NCBI GenBank assembly: GCA_049688595.1
Contig: JBAVLA010000294.1
Span: 1-9,505, forward strand
From: Prado023 sp049688595
GTDB lineage: Bacteria > Actinomycetota > Actinomycetes > S36-B12 > CAIYMF01
Reading direction: 5' to 3'
DNA: 9,505 bases
The translations under genes and the position numbers were made by a program. Each line of letters begins with the position of its first letter. The first letter of the stretch is position 1. Of the stretch, positions 1-5,662 are shown piece by piece. The notes beneath the pieces were generated by a model. It ran no database searches and was not told the DNA's origin. It saw nothing but the letters and a program-made list of their open reading frames with translations.

Positions 1-971
1 ACGCACGCCAGGGCGCCCAGGCCCACGAGCGGCCAGCCCAGGGACCCCGGTGCGGATGCGTCGAAGAGCGCGAACAGGCCGATGAGCACTCCAGCGAACC
101 CGGACAGGACCAGCACTGCCTGTGTGCGTCGCTCGCGTGCGCTGACTGGGCCGGACCGGCCGTAGCCGCGGCTGTCCATGGCTGCCGCCAGCTGGATCGA
201 GCGCTCGAGGCTGCCATCCAGCACCGGCCCGATGGATCTCAGGAGGCCGGGCAGGCGACCCTCATGGTGTCCGCGCAGCCTCCGCGCTCCGCGCACGCGG
301 CGCGCGTCCATCAGCAGGCGGGGGGCGAAGGTCAGGGCGACGACGACTGACAGGCCCAGTTCATAGAGGGCCGCTGGGACCGATCGCAGCAGGCGGCTCG
401 GCGCGGTCAGGGAGTTGGCTGCCCCGACGCAGGCGATCATCGTGGCCAGGCGCAGGCCCTCCACCATGCCGATCACAAGCGACTCCCAGGTCACGATCCC
501 ACCGAGCCGCACGCCGGCCATCCAGTCGGGCAGGTCGACTTCCGGCAGGACGATTGCCACGTGGATGCCCATGGGCGGGCCGATCAGCCCCTGGAGGATA
601 GTGCGCGCCGCGATGATGAAAACGCCGAGGCGCAGCGCAGCCGAGAACGCGCCGGCCCACGGGGCGGCTGGCCTGCGGGCAGTCACGACGAGGGCGAGCG
701 TGGCGATCACCAGCGCCAGGAGGAGTGGGTCGGTCGTCCGGCTGGCCGCGAGCATCAGGCCCAGCGCCCAGCCCCACCAGGCCAATGGATGCAGGTAGCG
801 CGGGACCTGCCCCCTGCCAGCCAGCGCCGATCGGCCAGTCCGCGGCGCCGGTCCGGTTGGGCCACTGAGTGGCGTTCTCAACCGGCGGACCGCGCGGGGC
901 TCGCCGGCCGCCGACCGGCCAACCGGGAACGGCGCCGCTGCACCGGCCCCCGGCAGGCTCGGGACGGGCAC
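1..971 (-). CDS. ecfT: ECF transporter transmembrane subunit EcfT (CbiQ family), 3' end beyond the window
   Basis: This is the membrane-spanning T subunit of an energy-coupling factor transporter, which links two cytoplasmic ATPases to a substrate-binding S subunit for vitamin or metal uptake. The frame is open from GTG at 971 to the window edge (323 residues, no stop). A Pro/Gly/Ala/Arg-rich stretch (residues 1-56) precedes PRYLHPLAWW (57-66). Hydrophobic segments follow near 62-78, 82-97, 111-130, 170-190, 205-220, 284-303 and from 312. ARRLRG (229-234) and MDSRGYG (265-271) match the two Arg-Gly coupling motifs of T subunits that touch the ATPases. The GTG lies four bases after the stop of the upstream secreted-protein gene, so translation is probably coupled, and the gene should share its B12 riboswitch. 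I see no strong ribosome site, and a later TTG (codon 31) is an alternative start. Family is secure; cobalt or corrinoid as substrate is inferred from the riboswitch. Confidence 0.87.
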   Translation of the reverse strand, partial: MPVPSLPGAGAAAPFPVGRSAAGEPRAVRRLRTPLSGPTGPAPRTGRSALAGRGQVPRYLHPLAWWGWALGLMLAASRTTDPLLLALVIATLALVVTARRPAAPWAGAFSAALRLGVFIIAARTILQGLIGPPMGIHVAIVLPEVDLPDWMAGVRLGGIVTWESLVIGMVEGLRLATMIACVGAANSLTAPSRLLRSVPAALYELGLSVVVALTFAPRLLMDARRVRGARRLRGHHEGRLPGLLRSIGPVLDGSLERSIQLAAAMDSRGYGRSGPVSARERRTQAVLVLSGFAGVLIGLFALFDASAPGSLGWPLVGLGALAC

Positions 972-975
972 CGCG

Positions 976-1737
976 CTACTCGACCGTCTGGCCGCCGCCG
1001 CTGCCGGCTGCCGGATCCCCGGCGGCAAGCTCCCTGCGGCGTCGGCTGATCAGGAGGACAGCCCCCACAACGCCGGCCAGGGCAGCCAGCCCCAGGACCA
1101 TGGCCGCGGGGCTGGCCGGGGAGGCGGAAGCCTGCTGGTTGGTGGCGCTGATGACTGCCGGATTGGGCTTCTCCGTCGCAGCAGCGCCGGCAGCAGCCGC
1201 AGCATCCTGATCGCTGACGGGGGCGCCGCACTCATCAGCTGGGTATCCGTTGATCCCGCACACGAGTCCCTGCTTCTCGGTCACCGTAGCGGCAGCAGCC
1301 AGGGCCTGGTTCCCGGTGGATCCGGCCGGGACGGTTACGCAGGACACGACGTCGGTGGGCGGCCGCTGGCCATTCGGGGCATCGGCGGTGAAGCCCGAGT
1401 CGAGCACGACAGCGACGCGCAACTGGCCCTCCGGTGCGTCGGATTCGGCCAGATCCGGGCAGAGCGCGGCGAAGTCCGGATCGTTGTCGGGCTTCTGGGA
1501 CGCGCTCTCGGTCGTGATCCCGAACCGCCACCCCTGCACGTCCTGATCGACGACGTTGTACCCGCCAGGGCCGGTCTGGGCGACCTCCCACGTGCCGGTC
1601 GCGCCCAGCCAGTACGACCAGTAGCGGTAGGCCGTCGCGCTGGCTGGGGCCGCAAGCGCCACGCCCGCCAGCAGGATCGCGACCAACGGAAGCAGGATCG
1701 CCGTGCCGCGGCGGTTCCCGTGGATGACAGGGTTCAC
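976..1737 (-). CDS. Secreted, C-terminally anchored protein (SCO2322-like) of a B12-controlled ECF operon
   Basis: A 253-residue extracytoplasmic protein of unknown biochemical role. Residues 1-35 form a signal peptide: NRR, a hydrophobic core at 13-30, and PASA before the likely cut. The mature part opens with AYRYWSYWLG (36-45), an aromatic motif I recall from Streptomyces secreted proteins of the SCO2322 type encoded beside ECF genes. Cys93, Cys133, Cys160 and Cys170 could form two disulfides. An Ala/Pro/Ser-rich linker (about 172-210) leads to a membrane helix (212-230) and SRRRR, a stop-transfer anchor leaving a short cytoplasmic tail. The GTG start at 1737 has AAGGG seven bases upstream. 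The gene is first in the operon, after a cobalamin riboswitch and four bases before ecfT. I infer a surface-tethered accessory to corrinoid or cobalt uptake, but no ligand site is recognisable. Gene and topology are well supported; function is not. Confidence 0.85.
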   Translation of the reverse strand: MNPVIHGNRRGTAILLPLVAILLAGVALAAPASATAYRYWSYWLGATGTWEVAQTGPGGYNVVDQDVQGWRFGITTESASQKPDNDPDFAALCPDLAESDAPEGQLRVAVVLDSGFTADAPNGQRPPTDVVSCVTVPAGSTGNQALAAAATVTEKQGLVCGINGYPADECGAPVSDQDAAAAAGAAATEKPNPAVISATNQQASASPASPAAMVLGLAALAGVVGAVLLISRRRRELAAGDPAAGSGGGQTVE

Positions 1738-1786
1738 GGACGTGCCCTTCGCTCTGGCCCGGGCATAGACAGGATCCGGCGAGGGC
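1738..1786 (-). promoter_or_regulatory. Ribosome site of the secreted-protein gene and possible masking hairpin
   Basis: On the minus strand CGAAGGGC (1744-1751) holds the Shine-Dalgarno core AAGGG, seven bases before the GTG start. Upstream, GCCCTCG (1780-1786) can pair with it, leaving one bulged A. This stem would hide the ribosome site, as expected for a riboswitch acting on translation. The pairing was made by eye and no folding energy was calculated. Confidence 0.4.
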
Positions 1787-1799
1787 TAGGCCCATCCGA

Positions 1800-1955
1800 G
1801 CTCCAGCGCCTACCTCGGGCGTATCGGAGCCCGCAGAGTCCGCCAGGTGCTCCGACTTGCCTGTGGCTCACGGTTGCGGGACAGCGCCGGATTCCCACCG
1901 GCTTCCCCTGGACTCGAACTGCGGCTTCGTGGGGGAGCGTACCGCATCATTGCAG
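1800..1955 (-). ncRNA. Cobalamin (B12) riboswitch
   Basis: Read on the minus strand, the 1868-1907 segment contains the core of the cobalamin aptamer: GGGAAGCCGGTGGGAATCCG followed by GCGCTGTCCCGCAACCGTGA. The B12 box follows at 1842-1858 as AAGTCGGAGCACCTGGC, close to the classical consensus ending in CCTGCC. The enclosing long-range helix is visible: bases 1831-1841 pair with 1910-1924 (CCGCAG with CTGCGG, GAGTCC with GGACTC). Such elements bind adenosylcobalamin or other cobalamins and usually shut off downstream expression. This one lies about 60 bases upstream of the secreted-protein GTG, in the same direction, so it should control that gene and ecfT. The outer boundaries are approximate because I could not fold the RNA or run a covariance model. 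The core motifs are distinctive enough to be confident of the class. Confidence 0.93.
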
Positions 1956-2018
1956 TGCCCCGGATCGGGCATCGCCCAGCTCTGGCCCACAGCACGTTGG
2001 CCGCGCCAGACTGGTCGT

Positions 2019-2543
2019 ATGCCAGTTCATCTCGTCCAGGGCGACATCACGGAGTTCCACGCCGACGCAATCGTCAACGCCGCCAACAGTGGGCTGCTCG
2101 GCGGTGGAGGGGTTGACGGGGCCATCCACCGAGCGGGCGGACCGGCGATCCTCGCCGAGTGCCGGGCCCTGCGCGAGACCTCGCTGAAGGCGGGCCTGCC
2201 CACCGGGCAGGCCGTCGCCACGACCGCGGGCAAGCTGCCCGCACGCTGGGTGATCCACACCGTGGGCCCGAGGTACAGCGGACGCCGGACCGATGCCGAG
2301 CTGCTGGCCGACGCCTACCGCAACAGCCTGGCCGTGGCACGCGAGCTCGGTGCCAGGTCCATCGCGTTCCCGTCGGTCTCCACGGGGATCTACGGATACC
2401 CCGTCGAGGAGGCGGCGCCGATCGCGTTGGGCTGCGCACAGGCGGCCGCAGACCTCGAGGTCACGTTCGTCCTGTTCTCCGAAGGCGTGCTTGAGTCCTT
2501 CCGCACGGCAGCTGAGCAGCTTGGGATCCCCGTGGACGGCTGA
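2019..2543 (+). CDS. Macrodomain O-acetyl-ADP-ribose deacetylase / ADP-ribosyl hydrolase
   Basis: A single-domain macro protein of 174 residues, closely similar in layout to E. coli YmdB. That family hydrolyses O-acetyl-ADP-ribose, and often mono-ADP-ribose on proteins, in the cytoplasm. The ligand-binding signature is complete: GDIT (8-11), NAAN (20-23), GGGGVDGAIHRAGG (28-41, catalytic-loop Asp33), HTVGP (80-84) and the phosphate loop STGIYGYP (121-128). The domain fills the protein and nothing is fused to it. The frame stays open upstream to 1857, but that stretch is antisense to the riboswitch, so I start at ATG 2019, where family similarity begins. No Shine-Dalgarno is visible; CAGACT ends six bases before the ATG, suggesting a leaderless transcript. 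It is divergent from the B12-controlled operon and convergent with the next gene, so probably monocistronic. The physiological substrate cannot be read from the sequence. Confidence 0.93.
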   Translation: MPVHLVQGDITEFHADAIVNAANSGLLGGGGVDGAIHRAGGPAILAECRALRETSLKAGLPTGQAVATTAGKLPARWVIHTVGPRYSGRRTDAELLADAYRNSLAVARELGARSIAFPSVSTGIYGYPVEEAAPIALGCAQAAADLEVTFVLFSEGVLESFRTAAEQLGIPVDG

Positions 2544-2571
2544 GGCCGGCGGTCACCTTGGCGGCCTTGAA

Positions 2572-2600
2572 GGGACGCGGGACAGTCGCCTATGCGTTCC
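2572..2600. terminator. Weak candidate hairpin between convergent genes
   Basis: GGGACGC (2572-2578) can pair with GCGTTCC (2594-2600), one pair being G-T, across a 15-base loop. It lies in the 112-base gap between the convergent macrodomain gene and the 71-residue gene, where transcription in both directions should end. There is no T-run. I see no other feature in this gap, so this is only the best candidate. Confidence 0.2.
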
Positions 2601-2655
2601 ACGGCTGCGAACAGTCCGCCTGCGGTCGATGCCTACCCAGCCGTCCCCGACGCTT

Positions 2656-2871
2656 TCACTGCGGCGGATGAAGGCTCATCGGGCCGTAGACCCTTCGACC
2701 GTCCTCGAACAGGGTCACGGCGTCCACCCCGTCGTCCAGCAGGTCGCGCCACACCTCACCGACCCAGGTCTCAGCCTCCCCCTGGCTCGGGAAGCCCCCG
2801 GCGGGCTGTGTAGCCGACACGGATTCGGCTGCGATCCCGTCCGAGCGCGCTAGTTGCCACGTCCATCCCAT
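2656..2871 (-). CDS. Small conserved actinobacterial protein, 71 residues, function unknown
   Basis: A compact acidic protein of 71 residues with no signal peptide, membrane helix or cysteine. Its pattern is MGWTWQLARSDG (1-12), a variable stretch, FPSQGEAETWVGEVWRDLLD (27-46), then a strand-like VDAVTLFEDGRRVYGPMSL (49-67). I recall uncharacterised actinobacterial proteins of about this size with the same FPSQ.EAE.W.GE.WR.LL and VYGPMSL blocks; I know no assigned function. The start is decided by a near-perfect ribosome site, GGAGGTGA (minus strand), five bases before ATG 2871; the frame remains open upstream into the reductase region but without such a site. The gene begins 49 bases after the reductase stop on the same strand, so read-through cotranscription is possible. 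Reality of the gene is well supported by its ribosome site and protein-like composition. Confidence 0.8.
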   Translation of the reverse strand: MGWTWQLARSDGIAAESVSATQPAGGFPSQGEAETWVGEVWRDLLDDGVDAVTLFEDGRRVYGPMSLHPPQ

Positions 2872-2888
2872 GCACTCACCTCCTCGCG
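2872..2888 (-). promoter_or_regulatory. Strong ribosome-binding site of the 71-residue gene
   Basis: On the minus strand the bases before ATG 2871 read CGAGGAGGTGAGTGC, containing GGAGGTGA, almost the full complement of the 16S rRNA tail. It is the best Shine-Dalgarno in the window and fixes the start of this small gene. Confidence 0.75.
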
Positions 2889-2920
2889 AAACTCTGGGTC
2901 CGTGGTTCGCGCACTGCCGT

Positions 2921-3919
2921 CTACGGCCGCTCAACCGGAGAAGCGGTGAGTGCGGGGTCGAAGGCCACTGCGTCGCCGAGCACGTCGTCGATCGAGTCCC
3001 GGAGGTCGTCGTCCAGGATGACCCCGCTGGCCCGGACAGAGTCCGCGAGCTGCTCGGGCCGGGACGCCCCGACGATCGCGGCGGACACGTTCGGGTTGCC
3101 CAGGACCCAAGCAACCGACATCTGTGGAAGCGTGAGCCCGGCCTGCTCCGCCAGGGGGCGCAGTTGCTGAACCCGCGTGAGCACGTCGTCAGCCAGCCAT
3201 CTCAAGATGTAGCGCGAGCCCGTCGGGTCGGCGGCACGCGATCCCTCGGGAACCTGCGCTCCGGGCAGGTACTTCCCGGTGAGGACGCCCTGAGCCATCG
3301 GGGACCACACGAGTTGGCCGATGCCGGCCGCCTCGCACTCCGGGATCACCTCGGATTCGATCACCCGCCAGAGCATTGAGTACTGAGGCTGGTTCGACAC
3401 GATCCGATCCAGACCCATGTCCGTGGCAAGGGTCACAGCTGCGCGGATCTCCTCGGCCCGCCACTCCGACACTCCGACATAGAGCACCTTGCCGGCCCGG
3501 ATCAGGTCGTCGAGGGCCACGAGGGTCTCCTCGAGCGGAGTGCTGTGGTCGTACCTGTGCGCTTGGTAGACGTCGATGTAGTCCGTCTGCAGCCGCCGGA
3601 GCGAGCCGTGACAGGACTCCATGATGTGCTTGCGCGACAGCCCTCGGTCGTTCGCGCCGGGCCCGGTCGGCCAGTAGACCTTGGTCAGGATCTCCAGGCC
3701 CTCCCGGCGCTGGCCGTGCAGCGCACGACCCAGCACGGTCTCGGCACCGGTCTGGGCGTATACATCTGCGGTGTCGAAGGTGGTGATCCCGGCATCCAGG
3801 GCTGCGTGCACGCAGGCCGTGGCCGCCTCCTCGGCTACCTGCGACGCATGCGTGAGCCAGTTGCCGTAGGCGACCTCGCTGACCCTCAGCCCGCTGCTGC
3901 CAAGTCGTCTGTGCTCCAT
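2921..3919 (-). CDS. NAD(P)H-dependent aldo/keto reductase, voltage-channel beta-subunit-like group
   Basis: A full-length (332 residues) TIM-barrel oxidoreductase that reduces aldehydes or ketones with a nicotinamide cofactor in the cytosol. The catalytic tetrad is intact: Asp49 and Tyr54 in FDTADVYA (48-55), Lys80 in ILTKVYW (77-83), and His121 in YQAHRYDHS (118-126). The cofactor loop is IVGASRPEQL (282-291), typical of the beta-subunit-like/YghZ group, as is YWPTGPG.NDRGLSRKHI (82-99). SNQPQYSM (175-182) and WSPMAQGVLTGKY (205-217) are further conserved barrel strands. ATG 3919 is chosen because the family N-terminus MEHRRLGSSGLRVSEVAYGNW starts there. No ribosome site precedes it, but TAGGGT ends six bases upstream, pointing to a leaderless mRNA. 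A 12-bp palindrome covers the -35 region, so repression or activation is likely. The substrate is unknown. Confidence 0.95.
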   Translation of the reverse strand: MEHRRLGSSGLRVSEVAYGNWLTHASQVAEEAATACVHAALDAGITTFDTADVYAQTGAETVLGRALHGQRREGLEILTKVYWPTGPGANDRGLSRKHIMESCHGSLRRLQTDYIDVYQAHRYDHSTPLEETLVALDDLIRAGKVLYVGVSEWRAEEIRAAVTLATDMGLDRIVSNQPQYSMLWRVIESEVIPECEAAGIGQLVWSPMAQGVLTGKYLPGAQVPEGSRAADPTGSRYILRWLADDVLTRVQQLRPLAEQAGLTLPQMSVAWVLGNPNVSAAIVGASRPEQLADSVRASGVILDDDLRDSIDDVLGDAVAFDPALTASPVERP

Positions 3920-3925
3920 GGCCCG

Positions 3926-3957
3926 ACCCTAGGGCACGGGTCCGACAGTGGCCACTG
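3926..3957 (-). promoter_or_regulatory. Reductase promoter: -10 box with overlapping 12-bp palindrome
   Basis: On the minus strand TAGGGT (3926-3931) matches the actinobacterial TANNNT -10 box and lies exactly six bases before ATG 3919, placing transcription start on or next to the start codon. CAGTGGCCACTG (3946-3957) is a perfect palindrome covering the expected -35 position (about 3949-3954), where no TTGACA-like sequence is seen. This arrangement suggests an operator for a dimeric regulator. The regulator is not identified. Confidence 0.45.
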
Positions 3958-4003
3958 CCTCCCAGGAGCGGACCCCGCGACCCCGCCAGACTCAGCAGAC
4001 CTG

Positions 4004-4027
4004 CACGTCGGTGATCGGTCACCGTGC
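4004..4027 (-). terminator. Candidate hairpin terminator after the DUF3043 gene
   Basis: CGGTGA (4009-4014) and TCACCG (4019-4024) form a perfect six-pair stem with a four-base loop, extendable by TGC/GCA pairs after a small bulge. It begins about 15 bases past the stop of the minus-strand DUF3043 gene and before the reductase promoter. There is no T-run, so termination is plausible rather than certain. Confidence 0.35.
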
Positions 4028-4039
4028 TGGGCCGGCACG

Positions 4040-4642
4040 TCACTTGGCCTTAGCGGCCTTCGGCACGACCGGGCCGCCGTTCCGGCGGACCCTCGGCGGT
4101 GGCATCCTCATCCGGCGGAGCTGGATGACCCGCATGAGGCCGTAGAGCGACGCGCCCTTGCGGTCGGCCTTGTCCGGCCAGCGTGCCTGCAGGGCGCGCT
4201 CCAAGCGGAACATGAGGATGATCGTGTCCGCCATGATGCTCAGCGTCATGAACATCCAGAAGATCGACAGCCACGCCTGGACCTCGGGCGACGGGATGAT
4301 GCCGCCCAAGAGGACCATGATCGCCAGCGGCAGGAGGAACTCCCCGCCCGTCCACCGGCCATCGACGAAGTCGCGGACGAATCCGCGGACCGGGCCGGCA
4401 TCGCGAGCCGGCAGGCCTCGCTCGTCTCCACTCGCGCGCGCCACTCGAGCGGCCTCCCGTTCCTGGGCGGCCCGGATGCGCGCGGCCTTCTTCGCCTCCT
4501 TGGGGTCGGAGGGGATCTGGAGCGCCTGCTTTCGCTGGGCTTCGGCCTCCCTGCGCGTGGGAGTGGGACGGCCCTTGCCCGCGGTCGGGCTTGGCGGGGG
4601 GACGTCGGGCTCGACCGGCTTCTGCCTTGACTTGAACCACAC
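4040..4642 (-). CDS. DUF3043 family membrane protein
   Basis: A 200-residue protein of the actinobacterial DUF3043 family, whose function is unknown. The N-terminal half is charged and cytoplasmic: AGKGRPTPTRREAEA (21-35) is a family signature, followed by a Lys/Ala/Arg-rich probable helix (47-70). DERGLPARDAGPV (73-85) and VRDFVDGRWTGGEFLLPL (89-106) are the best-conserved blocks. Two membrane helices follow, about 102-117 and 124-145, with a basic C-terminal tail. Longer frames reach upstream to 4723, but they would overlap the divergent promoter region. I therefore start at GTG 4642, which gives VWFKSRQKP, the usual family N-terminus. TACCCT ends six bases before that GTG, so the mRNA is probably leaderless. 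The gene is divergent from pspA, and I recall similar neighbourhoods in other actinobacteria, suggesting but not proving a role in envelope maintenance. Confidence 0.9.
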   Translation of the reverse strand: MWFKSRQKPVEPDVPPPSPTAGKGRPTPTRREAEAQRKQALQIPSDPKEAKKAARIRAAQEREAARVARASGDERGLPARDAGPVRGFVRDFVDGRWTGGEFLLPLAIMVLLGGIIPSPEVQAWLSIFWMFMTLSIMADTIILMFRLERALQARWPDKADRKGASLYGLMRVIQLRRMRMPPPRVRRNGGPVVPKAAKAK

Positions 4643-4725
4643 AGCCCAAGGGTACGTTGTCGGCAGGGGCGTTAGGCTAGAGGTTGATCGGCGGGAGTGC
4701 CGCCAGGGCAGAGAGCGGACCAAGC
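4643..4725. promoter_or_regulatory. Divergent promoter region between DUF3043 and pspA
   Basis: This 83-base gap drives two genes. On the minus strand TACCCT (4649-4654) is a -10 box six bases before the DUF3043 GTG, a leaderless arrangement. On the plus strand TAGGCT (4673-4678) is a plausible -10 for pspA, giving a leader of about 40 bases. The pspA ribosome site is weak: GAGAG at 4711-4715, ten bases before ATG. Clear -35 boxes are missing in both directions, which may mean activators or alternative sigma factors. Confidence 0.45.
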
Positions 4726-5592
4726 ATGGCCGGTTTGTGGCAGCGGTTGAAGTTGATCTTCAGTTCCAAGGCGAACGCCGCGATGGACAGGGCTGAGAAC
4801 CCCGCGCAGACTCTGGACTACTCGTACGAGAAGCAGCTCGAGATGCTGCAGAAGGTGCGCCGCGGTGTCGCAGACGTGGCCACGTCACGCAAGCGGGTCG
4901 AGCTGCAGATCGTCGGCCTGGACAAGCAGCTGGCCAAGCTCGACGACCAGGCGCGCGCGGCGCTGTCCCACGGCCGCGAGGATCTCGCCCGCGAGGCGCT
5001 GACCCGCAAGAGCGCCGTGTCCCAGCAGATGAACGACTTGCACGGACAGCTCGCGCAGCTGACCGCCCAGGAGCAGAAGCTGAGCCTGGCCGCCCAGCAG
5101 CTGCAGGCCAAGGTCGAGTCCTTCCGCACGCAGAAGGAGACGATCAAGGCCACCTACTCGGCCGCAGAGGCCCAGGTGCGCATCAACGAGGCGTTCACCG
5201 GCATCTCCAACGAGCTCGGCGACGTCGGGCTGGCCATCCAGCGAGCTGAGGACCGCACGGCCCAGATGCAGGCCCGCGCCGGGGCGATGGAGGAGTTGAT
5301 GGCCACGGGCGCCCTCGAGGTCCCCGGCGGCAAGGACTCGTTGACCGCCGAGTTGGAGCGATTGGCCGCCGACAACCAGGTTGAGCGCGAGCTTGCTGCC
5401 ATGCGGGCCCAGCTGGGCGGGGCGGAGGCGCCGCCAGCTGTGGCCGCCCCGGCCGTGCCAGCGGTTGAAGCGGCTCCGGCGCCAGCGGCTCCGGCGCCAT
5501 CCGCCCCCGTGCAGGAGCAACCGCCGCAGGCGCTGCCGCAGGTATCGCCTGCGCCCGCCCAGCCGCAGAACCCGGCCCAGCCGTCGCAGTAG
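4726..5592 (+). CDS. pspA: PspA/IM30-family membrane-stress protein
   Basis: PspA proteins polymerise on the inner face of damaged membranes and preserve the proton motive force. This 288-residue example is mostly helical coiled coil (about 25-190), rich in Gln, Lys, Arg and Glu. The N-terminus MAGLWQRLKLIFSSKANA (1-18) is the amphipathic membrane-binding helix, and DRAENPAQTLDYSYEKQ (21-37) is the characteristic family block. A globular end near TAELERLAADNQVERELAAM (207-226) is followed by an Ala/Pro-rich tail of about 55 residues (234-288), longer than in E. coli PspA (222 residues in total). The tail includes a tandem AAPAP repeat. The frame is open upstream to 4684, but residues before the ATG at 4726 do not fit the family. 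The gene heads a plus-strand group with htpX (70 bases on) and pspAB. Neither pspAA nor pspC is visible here. Confidence 0.95.
   Translation: MAGLWQRLKLIFSSKANAAMDRAENPAQTLDYSYEKQLEMLQKVRRGVADVATSRKRVELQIVGLDKQLAKLDDQARAALSHGREDLAREALTRKSAVSQQMNDLHGQLAQLTAQEQKLSLAAQQLQAKVESFRTQKETIKATYSAAEAQVRINEAFTGISNELGDVGLAIQRAEDRTAQMQARAGAMEELMATGALEVPGGKDSLTAELERLAADNQVERELAAMRAQLGGAEAPPAVAAPAVPAVEAAPAPAAPAPSAPVQEQPPQALPQVSPAPAQPQNPAQPSQ
5470..5499 (+). repeat. Perfect 15-bp tandem duplication in the pspA tail
   Basis: GCGGCTCCGGCGCCA occurs twice in direct succession (5470-5484 and 5485-5499). It is in frame and encodes AAPAP twice inside the Ala/Pro-rich tail of PspA. Perfect identity at DNA level suggests a recent slippage duplication, so tail length may vary between strains. 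Confidence 0.8.
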
Positions 5593-5662
5593 CACTGCAC
5601 CGGGTCCGCCGCGCAGAGGAAGCCACCGGGCACGAACCACGAGTCCAAGAGGCAGAGACACG

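Noticed and set aside
361..777. Minus-strand frame of 138 codons within ecfT
   Set aside because: It is a shadow. The adjacent frame encodes continuous hydrophobic segments and the EcfT coupling motifs.
1235..1795. Minus-strand frame beginning inside the riboswitch leader
   Set aside because: It overlaps the secreted-protein gene in another frame and would start where the riboswitch expression platform lies; that gene has a signal peptide, anchor and ribosome site.
1857..2018. Upstream extension of the macrodomain frame
   Set aside because: This stretch is antisense to the cobalamin riboswitch, and homology to macrodomains begins only at the ATG at 2019.
3545..4630. Plus-strand open frame of 361 codons opposite the reductase and DUF3043
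   Set aside because: It crosses two recognised minus-strand genes and the gap between them, and its Arg/Gly/Ala-rich translation resembles no protein.
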